A DNA stretch of 12,014 nt, from the NCBI GenBank assembly GCA_947565915.1, contig CANOHY010000046.1, forward strand, positions 1 to 12,014, written 5' to 3'. The DNA is from an uncultured Eggerthellaceae bacterium (lineage in GTDB: Bacteria; Actinomycetota; Coriobacteriia; Coriobacteriales; Eggerthellaceae). This document shows, piece by piece, positions 1 through 6,308 of this stretch. Positions within the stretch are counted from its first letter, which is position 1, and every line of letters starts with the position of its first letter. Under the pieces are notes generated by a model. The model was not told the DNA's origin. It saw only the letters and a program-made list of their open reading frames with translations, and made no database searches. The position numbers and the translations under genes were made by a program.

Positions 1-16
1 CAACTATCGTTAAGCC

Positions 17-1372
17 ATGGTCGACGAAGCAAGAAGGGGCTCTATCGCCTTCGTGACCATGGGGTGCGCGAAGAACGAGGTTGACACCTCTGATATGGCA
101 AGGGCGCTCGAAGAAGCAGGCTATGCATGCGATGCGGCTCCCATCGAAGCCGATGTGGTGATCATCAATACCTGCTCGTTCATCCAAGCTGCAACAGAAG
201 AGAGCATCGACGCTGTTCTCGAGGCTTGTGAGCTTCCACGTGTCAAGGATGGTTCTTGCTCGGTCGTGGTGGCAGGTTGCATGCCAGCGCGTTATGGAAG
301 GGATCTCGAGTGCGAGCTGCCCGAAGTGGCGGCTTTTGTCTCCTGTCACGACGAAGAGGGAATAGTCGCTCGCGTCAATGCAGTCTTAGGCAACGAGCAA
401 TCGGAGGTAGGAGCTGCTCTTGTTTCGCCATCGCACAATCGGATCGAAGGCGAGCCTTTCGCTTACGTGAAGATTTCCGATGGGTGCGACCGCTTCTGCT
501 CGTATTGCACCATTCCTCTCATTCGCGGACGCTATCACTCGTTTCCCCTTGACCAGATAATGGAAGATACAAGACGTGCCGTTGACGCCGGAGCTCGAGA
601 AATAGTGCTCATCGCCCAAGATACGGGACGCTGGGGCAGCGACCTTCCCGATGCCCCCGACCTCGCCTTTCTCTTGGAGAGCTTGGCGGGCAAGTTCCCT
701 CACGCGCGCTTTCGCGTTATGTACATCCAGCCTGAAGGCGTCACCGAACGGCTTCTCGACACGATGGCGCGATACGACAACCTCTGCGAATACCTCGATA
801 TTCCCTTTCAGCATTCGAGCCCAACATTGCTGCATGCCATGAATCGCAAAGGCTCTGCTGAGGAATACCTTTCCCTCATCGAGCGCATACGCAAGACTAT
901 GCCCGAAGTTGCCTTGCGCACTACGCTCATGGTTGGCTTTCCTGGCGAAACGGAAGAGGATTTCGATGACCTCAAGGACTTCGTCGAAGAGGCGGCGCTG
1001 GACTACGTGGGCCTGTTTGCTTACTCGCGCGAAGAGGGAACGCGAGCCGACAAGCTTGCAGGCCATATCGATGAAAACGTGAAGGCGGATCGCTTGCAAG
1101 AGTTGCGCGACCTTGCCGATGCTATCTCGTCTGGCGTGATTGCGAAGCGCGTGGGGAGCGTGCAAAGCTTGCTCGTATGCGGCCAGGAAGAAGATGGGCA
1201 ATGGTATGGGCGCACGGCAAGCCAAGCCCCTGATGTGGATGGCATAACATTTGCCTCTCCCGAAGATGGGGCAGATTCGGCCAGCTTATCGCTTTCGGTT
1301 GGCGATATCATACCGGTAAAGATAGATGATGCGCTTCTCTACGACATGGAGGGACACCCCGTAGATGGATAG
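17..1372 (+). CDS. rimO: Ribosomal protein uS12 methylthiotransferase RimO
   Basis: Radical SAM enzyme that adds a methylthio group to an aspartate of ribosomal protein uS12. The 451-residue protein has the three parts of the family. An N-terminal MTTase domain carries Cys17 (GCAKN), Cys53 (NTCSF) and Cys88 (GCMPARY), the ligands of the auxiliary iron-sulfur cluster. A radical SAM core follows with CxxxCxxC at Cys157, Cys161 and Cys164. A TRAM-like C-terminus starts at about residue 375. The GCAKNxVD motif and the segment YLDIPFQHSSP separate it from its paralogue MiaB, also in this window. An in-frame TAA at 11-13 lies just upstream, so ATG 17 is the first possible start; no clear Shine-Dalgarno precedes it, which suggests translation coupled to an upstream gene. 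Its end overlaps the next gene by 8 bases. Function is inferred from family motifs; identity is secure. Confidence 0.95.
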   Translation: MVDEARRGSIAFVTMGCAKNEVDTSDMARALEEAGYACDAAPIEADVVIINTCSFIQAATEESIDAVLEACELPRVKDGSCSVVVAGCMPARYGRDLECELPEVAAFVSCHDEEGIVARVNAVLGNEQSEVGAALVSPSHNRIEGEPFAYVKISDGCDRFCSYCTIPLIRGRYHSFPLDQIMEDTRRAVDAGAREIVLIAQDTGRWGSDLPDAPDLAFLLESLAGKFPHARFRVMYIQPEGVTERLLDTMARYDNLCEYLDIPFQHSSPTLLHAMNRKGSAEEYLSLIERIRKTMPEVALRTTLMVGFPGETEEDFDDLKDFVEEAALDYVGLFAYSREEGTRADKLAGHIDENVKADRLQELRDLADAISSGVIAKRVGSVQSLLVCGQEEDGQWYGRTASQAPDVDGITFASPEDGADSASLSLSVGDIIPVKIDDALLYDMEGHPVDG

Positions 1373-2561
1373 CCCGCAAGCTTTGCCTCCACAGCGAATC
1401 TGGACGCCTTCCAATGTGATAACCGTCATACGCATCCTGCTGGTGCCCGTCTTCATTGCCGTACTGCTAGCTCCTTGGCCAGAGTGGTTCGGCCTTGCCG
1501 ATATGATCTCCAACGATCACAAGCGCTACCTTGCCGCCGCCGTGTTCGTGTTGATATCGGCAACCGATTGGCTCGATGGTTACTTAGCTCGTAGCCGAAA
1601 CGAAGTGACTGACTTCGGTAAGTTCATGGATCCGCTAGCCGATAAGATCCTCGTGAGCGCAGCGTTGATATGCCTAGTGGAACTCGACACGCTTCCTTCT
1701 TGGGTCGTGCTCATCATATTGACGCGCGAGTTCATCGTTAGCGGCGTGCGCATGATGGCCGCCACTAAGGGCGTGGTGATAGCGGCCAATATGATCGGCA
1801 AGTTCAAGACTGTCTTCCAAATGGTCGCTATCGTGATGTTCACCTTGAAGGATACTCACATGGTCGGTGCTCCCAACGAAGCACTGAGCGATGCTTTCTG
1901 GTGCGTAAGCTGGGTTGTCATGCTCATAGCGCTTGGGCTTACCATTGCCTCTCTCGTCTACTATCTCATGGAGGCTCGCGAGATTCTCGGCTTCAAACCA
2001 AGAAGCCAAGCCAGTAGCCCTGCATCGAGCGACACGGGGCTTCGCAGCGATCAGTCAACAGCTGGTCTTGCCAGCGAAGAGCTTGCACAGCTCGTGAGCT
2101 CGCTCGCCTGCGCGGTAGTCGAGAAGGCGACTGCATGCAATGCCACTATAAGCTGCGCCGAGAGCCTAACAGGAGGCATGATAGGCCAAAGCATCACCAG
2201 CGTGTCGGGATCTTCAACCGTTTTCCCAGGCGGTGTCGTGAGCTATGCCGAGCGCATCAAATGCAATGTGCTGGAGGTCCCGACCCAAGTGCTCGATGCC
2301 GATGGCGCCGTGAGCGAGCAAACGGCCCTTGCCATGGCTGAAGGCGTTCGCAGGCTCATGGGAAGCGATATTGCAGTTTCAGCAACGGGCATAGCGGGCC
2401 CAACGGGGGAGGAGCCAGGCAAACCTGTGGGAACGGTTTGGATTGGGCTTTCCACAGCCAACCATGCCGAGGCCTCGCTTTCGTTATTCAAGGGAAACCG
2501 CGATGAGGTGCGTCTGCAAGCCACGGCGCAAGCTCTCGAGATGATCCTCAAGGTTCTCTAG
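1365..2561 (+). CDS. pgsA: PgsA-CinA fusion: phosphatidylglycerophosphate synthase with a C-terminal PncC-like amidohydrolase domain
   Basis: A 398-residue protein joins two normally separate enzymes. Residues 1-205 are a CDP-alcohol phosphatidyltransferase (CDP-diacylglycerol plus glycerol-3-phosphate to phosphatidylglycerophosphate) with several membrane helices. They carry the full motif DGxxARx8GxxxDxxxD, with Asp71, Gly72, Ala75, Arg76, Gly85, Asp89 and Asp93. Residues 211-236 are a Ser/Ala-rich linker. Residues 237-398 are a CinA C-terminal domain, the family of nicotinamide-mononucleotide deamidase PncC. It has AESLTGG with candidate nucleophile Ser267, a Tyr294/Lys299 pair in SYAERIK, and TGIAGPTG at 341-348. 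The N-terminal molybdopterin-binding-like domain of full CinA is absent. ATG 1365 follows GGAGGG at 1348-1353 and overlaps rimO. A weak internal GTG at 2092 has no clear ribosome binding site, so one polypeptide is expected. The CinA half would be cytoplasmic, tethered to the membrane (inference). Confidence 0.92.
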   Translation: MDSPQALPPQRIWTPSNVITVIRILLVPVFIAVLLAPWPEWFGLADMISNDHKRYLAAAVFVLISATDWLDGYLARSRNEVTDFGKFMDPLADKILVSAALICLVELDTLPSWVVLIILTREFIVSGVRMMAATKGVVIAANMIGKFKTVFQMVAIVMFTLKDTHMVGAPNEALSDAFWCVSWVVMLIALGLTIASLVYYLMEAREILGFKPRSQASSPASSDTGLRSDQSTAGLASEELAQLVSSLACAVVEKATACNATISCAESLTGGMIGQSITSVSGSSTVFPGGVVSYAERIKCNVLEVPTQVLDADGAVSEQTALAMAEGVRRLMGSDIAVSATGIAGPTGEEPGKPVGTVWIGLSTANHAEASLSLFKGNRDEVRLQATAQALEMILKVL

Positions 2562-2744
2562 GCGAGAGTTGCGCGGCATGGAGAGGCGCGAGTTGCTTCT
2601 TATTGGCGACTCATCGTTGGCTCATGGTGGTCTCTGGTTATCTCGCGCGGCATCTTCAATGATGTTGTGGGGTGATCCTTGCAAGTTGCTGGTCAACTTC
2701 CCGTGAGGAAGGCAAGCTATCATGCGAATTGCGAACATCGGTAC
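2562..2744. other. Non-coding spacer upstream of the recA promoter
   Basis: No convincing gene or terminator. It holds a 7-bp inverted repeat (GCGCGAG 2586-2592 and CTCGCGC 2642-2648), without a T tract, and a small hairpin CTTCC-cgtga-GGAAG near 2696-2710. A 42-codon open frame (2578-2706) starts with ATG but has no good ribosome binding site and resembles nothing I know. Many actinobacteria carry a regulator gene between cinA and recA; none is visible here. Confidence 0.5.
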
Positions 2745-2772
2745 TTGACACCAAACATATGTTCGTTACAAT
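2745..2772 (+). promoter_or_regulatory. Sigma-A/70-type promoter of recA
   Basis: A perfect -35 box TTGACA (2745-2750) is followed after 16 bases by TACAAT (2767-2772), one mismatch from consensus. Transcription would begin near 2779, giving a leader of about 24 bases before recA. The spacer is occupied by the LexA-type box, so repressor binding would block RNA polymerase. Confidence 0.85.
2752..2765. promoter_or_regulatory. LexA (SOS) operator of recA
   Basis: CAAACATATGTTCG matches the Gram-positive/actinobacterial LexA box CGAAC-N4-GTTCG at all but one of the ten specified bases; the only departure is A for G at the second base. The centre ATAT fits the Bacillus RNRY pattern. It lies between the -35 and -10 boxes of the recA promoter, the position expected for repression that is lifted when RecA-ssDNA triggers LexA self-cleavage. 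No lexA gene is in the window. Confidence 0.85.
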
Positions 2773-2802
2773 TTCATTGTTCGCATACAGGAAGAAGGCA
2801 GC

Positions 2803-3861
2803 ATGAACGAAGAGAAGAGCAAGACGCTCAAGCTTACCACCGACCAGATCGAGCAGAAGTTCGGCAAGGGCTCTATCATGAAGTTCGGAGAGGGTGACCG
2901 CGACCTCACCGTAGAGGCAATCCCAACTGGATCGCTCGCGCTTGATGGTGCGCTCGGCATCGGAGGCGTTCCCCGTGGGCGCATCGTCGAGATCTTCGGG
3001 CCCGAATCAAGCGGCAAGACCACGCTGGCACTTCAGATTCTTGCCGAAGCGCAGGCTCTTGGAGGAATCGTGGCCTTCATCGATGCCGAACATGCTCTTG
3101 ACCCCATCTATGCCGCTCGACTCGGCGTTGACATCGACGAGGTTCTCATCTCACAGCCCGATACAGGTGAACAAGCTTTGGAGATTTGCGATATGCTCGT
3201 GCGCTCAGGGGCCATCGATTGCATCATCATCGACTCCGTTGCTGCCCTCGTTCCTCGTGCCGAGATCGAGGGAGAGATAGGGGATACCACCGTTGGCCTT
3301 CAGGCACGACTGATGTCTCAAGCCTTGCGCAAGCTTGCGGGTTCGCTTTCGAAATCGAACACTACTTGCATCTTCATTAACCAGTTGCGCGAAAAGATCG
3401 GCGTGATGTTCGGCAATCCGGAAACAACGACTGGCGGCCGTGCGCTGAAGTTCTTCTCGTCGGTGCGCATCGATATTCGCCGCATCGACACCATCAAGCT
3501 TAACGGCGAGCCAGTAGGCAATAGGGTGCGAGCGAAGATCGTGAAGAACAAGGTGGCGCCTCCCTTCAAGCAAGTCGAATTCGATCTTATGTACGGACAG
3601 GGCATTTCCAAGGAAGGTTGCATCTTGGATATGGCTGTGGATGCTGGCGTCGCAAAGAAGTCTGGCGCTTGGTATACCTACGGCGAAGAGCGCCTCGGCC
3701 AAGGGCGCGAGGCTGCGAAGCAGACGTTGGTCGAGAATCCCGACCTTCGCGATGAGTTAGAGCGCAAAGTGCGCGAGGCATTCGACATTCCCATCATCGA
3801 GCGCACTGCAGAGCAGATGGAAAGCGTTTCGCCCGTCGACAAGCCCACTAAGAAGAAGTAG
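2803..3861 (+). CDS. recA: Recombinase RecA
   Basis: DNA strand-exchange ATPase that forms filaments on single-stranded DNA and acts as co-protease for LexA cleavage. The 352-residue length is typical. Visible motifs are Walker A GPESSGKT (66-73), catalytic Glu96 in FIDAEHALD, Walker B around 140-144 (CIIID), and the loop-2 region with INQLREKIG (192-200) and the NPETTTGGRALKFF segment. The C-terminus is lysine-rich rather than the acidic tail of E. coli RecA. ATG 2803 follows the purine-rich AGGAAGAAGG (2789-2798). The gene has its own SOS-type promoter and is followed after 5 bases by recX, so the two are very probably co-transcribed. Identification is secure. Confidence 0.98.
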   Translation: MNEEKSKTLKLTTDQIEQKFGKGSIMKFGEGDRDLTVEAIPTGSLALDGALGIGGVPRGRIVEIFGPESSGKTTLALQILAEAQALGGIVAFIDAEHALDPIYAARLGVDIDEVLISQPDTGEQALEICDMLVRSGAIDCIIIDSVAALVPRAEIEGEIGDTTVGLQARLMSQALRKLAGSLSKSNTTCIFINQLREKIGVMFGNPETTTGGRALKFFSSVRIDIRRIDTIKLNGEPVGNRVRAKIVKNKVAPPFKQVEFDLMYGQGISKEGCILDMAVDAGVAKKSGAWYTYGEERLGQGREAAKQTLVENPDLRDELERKVREAFDIPIIERTAEQMESVSPVDKPTKKK

Positions 3862-3866
3862 CCCTC

Positions 3867-4502
3867 ATGGACAAGCAGCAGGCAATCGAGGCGCTGCGAA
3901 AGCAGATTGAGCGGGTTGAAGACGGTTTTGTCGAATCGAACGCGCATGACGCAGCCCAATTGCCAAACAAACCATCCTGTGGTTGTGCAGATGCTCGTTC
4001 AAAAGGGGTCAAGGGGCCAAACCGATGCGATGGTGGCAAAGGGAAGCAAGGCGGCACAGCTTTCAACAAGATTGTGGCACTGATCAATGCCTCTGAGAAG
4101 TCATCTTGCGAGCTTCGCAAGCGCCTTGCGCAGGCAGGCTTTGACGAAGAGGAAACGCAAAATGCGCTCAAGCGAGCCGTGGACTGCGGCTTGGTCGACG
4201 ATATGCGCTATGCGAGCATTCTCATTCGAAGCCGCCTGAACCAAGGCTGGGGCCTCGATGGCATCGAGCGCGAGCTCGAGCGCAATGGCATAAACCCCTT
4301 CGATATCGAGGGTTGGCCGGAAGGTTTCCCCTTCGGGCATGACGAACAGGTTAGCCGTGCGCTCGATATGCTTGAGAAGAAGCCGCCTCATGCACGCAAC
4401 CTGCGTGACGCCGCCTATCGAAAGCTTGTGAAGCGCGGCTATAGCTCATCGATTGCCTCTCAAGCTGCTGGCATATGGTACGAATCGTTGAACCGTTCCT
4501 GA
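3867..4502 (+). CDS. recX: RecA regulatory protein RecX
   Basis: RecX binds RecA filaments and tempers recombinase activity. The conserved helical-repeat domain runs from about residue 65 to 208 of 211. It includes the family-like stretches SCELRKRLAQAGF (80-92), GLVDDMRYASILIRSRLNQGWG (108-129) and LVKRGYSSSIASQA (187-200). Ahead of it, residues 22-63 form a Gly/Lys/Cys-rich, apparently disordered segment with Cys38, Cys40 and Cys54 that is not part of the usual domain. The gene starts 5 bases after recA without a strong ribosome binding site, suggesting translational coupling and shared SOS control. There is no second recX copy here. Identity rests on moderate sequence resemblance plus the diagnostic position. 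Confidence 0.9.
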   Translation: MDKQQAIEALRKQIERVEDGFVESNAHDAAQLPNKPSCGCADARSKGVKGPNRCDGGKGKQGGTAFNKIVALINASEKSSCELRKRLAQAGFDEEETQNALKRAVDCGLVDDMRYASILIRSRLNQGWGLDGIERELERNGINPFDIEGWPEGFPFGHDEQVSRALDMLEKKPPHARNLRDAAYRKLVKRGYSSSIASQAAGIWYESLNRS

Positions 4503-4608
4503 TCGCACGACGCATCAGCGCATCAGGTCTCGCAGTGCGCCTCATGTGTTTTGTGTTCAGGCTCGTTTGAGTGACCAAGCATCTCCTTTTTCGCTTATCA
4601 TGATACGA

Positions 4609-4684
4609 GCATGAGAATACGAACCCGCTTTCGGGTCTTTATATAACTAATTCAATAGGCTCTATATAAAGCGCATTCTCATGC
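4609..4684 (+). other. Candidate structured RNA (three-way junction) ahead of rny
   Basis: Three nested inverted repeats fit one compact fold. The outer stem GCATGAGAAT (4609-4618) pairs perfectly with ATTCTCATGC (4675-4684) and continues past a single mismatch (4619/4674) with two more pairs (4620-4621 with 4672-4673). Inside it, ACCCG/CGGGT (4623-4627/4632-4636, loop CTTT) is followed directly by CTTTATATA/TATATAAAG (4637-4645/4663-4671, 17-base loop). Only base 4622 is unpaired at the junction. This could be an mRNA leader of rny, the 3' end of the recA-recX message, or a DNA-level operator. I do not recognise a known riboswitch, and it lacks tRNA and hammerhead core sequences. The inverted repeats are directly visible; the role is inference. 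Confidence 0.6.
4623..4644 (+). terminator. Possible weak intrinsic terminator after recX
   Basis: The 5-bp GC-rich stem ACCCG-CTTT-CGGGT is followed by CTTTATAT. Stem and T tract are both short, so termination would be inefficient. The same bases form one arm of the larger junction structure, so this may be an alternative reading of that element rather than a separate signal. Confidence 0.3.
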
Positions 4685-4687
4685 CCC

Positions 4688-4708
4688 GATGCTTCATGTC
4701 GGAGCATC
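4688..4708 (+). other. Hairpin in the rny leader
   Basis: GATGCTTC (4688-4695) pairs with GGAGCATC (4701-4708) over 8 bp, including one G-T pair, around the loop ATGTC. It begins 3 bases after the three-way-junction element and ends about 21 bases before the rny Shine-Dalgarno. The ATG at 4689 lies inside its stem, which argues against that codon as the rny start. No T tract follows, so it is not a terminator. Confidence 0.5.
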
Positions 4709-4739
4709 ACCATTGGTTGAGCAAGGAAAGGGAGATACG

Positions 4740-6272
4740 ATGCCAGAGATCATTTGGGCAATAATCGGCGTAGTCATCGGCATCGTCGTCGGCTTTCTGA
4801 TTGCACGTTACCTCGTTACCTCTAGCTCGAAGAAGAAGGCTGCAGAAGCAGATTCCCTTTTAGAGCAAGCAAAGAGCAACGCAGAGGCAATCGAGCGCGA
4901 TGCGCGAATAGAAGCCAAGGACGAGAAGCTGCGCATGCGCGCCGAAATCGAAGAAGAGCGCAAAGAGCGACAGAAGGACCTCCGCGAGGCTGAATCGCGC
5001 CTTCAGCAGCGTGAGGAGTCGATGGATCGCCGTGCGGACTCGCTCGAGAAGCGAGAAGCGCAGATCACCGATATGCAGGTGCAAGTCGACAAACGAGAAG
5101 AGGAACTCGATAGAGCGCAAGCTGAAGTAGCGCATCGACTCGAACAAGTGGCAGGAATGTCGCCAGCAGAGGCGAAGGCCGAGCTTCTCGACACGCTCAA
5201 GGACGAAGTGACGCACGAAAGCGCCCTCATCATTCGAGATGCTGAAGCGCGCACGAAGGCCGAAGCAGACAAGACAGCCCGCTCGATTCTCAGTTTGGCC
5301 ATGCAGCGCATTGCCTCGGATCACACCATCGAGAACACGGTCTCCACCATTCATATTCCATCCGATGACCTCAAAGGAAGAATCATCGGACGCGAGGGGA
5401 GAAACATCCGTTCCTTCGAGCAGATCACCGGCACGAACCTCATCATCGACGATACGCCCGAATGCGTCACTATCTCATGCTTCGATCCAGTTCGTCGCGA
5501 GATCGGGCGCCAAACCATGGAGAATCTCATATCCGATGGTCGCATCCATCCCGCGCGCATCGAAGAGATGTACAAGAAGGCCGAAAGCCTGGTGATGCAA
5601 CGCGTTCAAGAGGCTGGCGAGCAAGCCACGTTCGATACGGGCATACATGACCTGCATCCTGAGCTTGTTCAAACGCTTGGTCGTTTGCGGTATCGCACTT
5701 CCTACGGGCAAAACGTACTGAACCATTCTCTCGAAGTAGCCTATTTGTGCGGCGTTATGGCAAGCGAATTGGGCCTTGACCCTGTTCCAGCCAAGCGAGC
5801 CGGCCTTCTGCACGACATCGGCAAAGCTATCGATCGCGAAGTGGAAGGCAATCATGCCACGATAGGCGCTGACCTAGCACGCCGCTTCGGCGAGAGCGAA
5901 GAGACCGTCCATTCCATCGAAGCCCATCACAACGATGTCGAGCCCAGCACTGTGATAGACGTACTGGTGCAAGCAGCCGATGCCGTTTCAGCGGCTCGTC
6001 CTGGTGCTCGCAAGGAAACGCTCGATGCTTACATCAAGCGCCTGGAGAAGCTCGAAGAAATCGCCATGTCCTATGAGGGCGTGGAGCGTACCTACGCCAT
6101 TCAAGCAGGACGCGAGGTCCGCGTCATGGTGCAACCAGATGTGGTCGACGAGGATCGCACCGTCGTGCTCGCGCACGACATAGCCCAACGCATCGAAAAC
6201 GAGTTGCAATACCCCGGTCAGGTCAAGGTAATCGTCATCCGCGAGAGCCGCGCAGTCGGCATCGCCAAGTAA
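4740..6272 (+). CDS. rny: Ribonuclease Y
   Basis: Membrane-anchored endoribonuclease that starts mRNA decay in many Gram-positive bacteria. The 510-residue protein has the full family layout. A hydrophobic anchor spans residues 4-26, and a long charged coiled coil about 30-135. A KH RNA-binding domain about 201-260 carries the GxxG loop in IIGREG (215-220). A metal-binding HD domain has His329 and the His358-Asp359 pair in LLHDIGKA, then IEAHHNDVEP (393-402). The frame is open from ATG 4689, but I choose ATG 4740: it is preceded by AAGGAAAGGGAG (core 4730-4734, 5-base spacer) and puts the membrane anchor at the very N-terminus, as in the family. The longer version would add 17 atypical residues. 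A structured region precedes the gene. Identification is secure. Confidence 0.96.
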   Translation: MPEIIWAIIGVVIGIVVGFLIARYLVTSSSKKKAAEADSLLEQAKSNAEAIERDARIEAKDEKLRMRAEIEEERKERQKDLREAESRLQQREESMDRRADSLEKREAQITDMQVQVDKREEELDRAQAEVAHRLEQVAGMSPAEAKAELLDTLKDEVTHESALIIRDAEARTKAEADKTARSILSLAMQRIASDHTIENTVSTIHIPSDDLKGRIIGREGRNIRSFEQITGTNLIIDDTPECVTISCFDPVRREIGRQTMENLISDGRIHPARIEEMYKKAESLVMQRVQEAGEQATFDTGIHDLHPELVQTLGRLRYRTSYGQNVLNHSLEVAYLCGVMASELGLDPVPAKRAGLLHDIGKAIDREVEGNHATIGADLARRFGESEETVHSIEAHHNDVEPSTVIDVLVQAADAVSAARPGARKETLDAYIKRLEKLEEIAMSYEGVERTYAIQAGREVRVMVQPDVVDEDRTVVLAHDIAQRIENELQYPGQVKVIVIRESRAVGIAK

Positions 6273-6274
6273 GC

Positions 6275-6280
6275 GGGAGG
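6275..6280 (+). promoter_or_regulatory. Strong Shine-Dalgarno without a standard start codon at the right distance
   Basis: GGGAGG lies 3 bases after the rny stop. The codons 4 and 7 bases downstream in the next gene's frame are ACG (6285) and CTT (6288), neither a usual start. The first ATG/GTG/TTG in that frame is GTG 6309, 28 bases away. Confidence 0.6.
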
Positions 6281-6308
6281 CGAAACGCTTACCGACTTCG
6301 TCAAAGAG

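Noticed and set aside
1..16. End of an upstream gene (TAA at 11-13)
   Set aside because: Only 16 bases are available; the product cannot be judged.
386..1225. Long minus-strand open frame opposite rimO
   Set aside because: It is a shadow of the rimO coding sequence with no known motifs; other long antisense frames (for example 3205-3702 and 5988-6779) are likewise opposite secure genes.
2578..2706. 42-codon open frame between pgsA-cinA and recA
   Set aside because: No good ribosome binding site, no recognisable similarity and unremarkable codon use.
4609..4684. tRNA or hammerhead ribozyme, because the element is 76 bases long and three-way
   Set aside because: Neither strand has a T-loop/anticodon arrangement or the CUGANGA and GAAA core of a hammerhead.
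4689..4739. Longer N-terminus of RNase Y from ATG 4689
   Set aside because: The codon lies inside a hairpin, lacks a ribosome site, and would put 17 unusual residues ahead of the membrane anchor; ATG 4740 has a strong Shine-Dalgarno.
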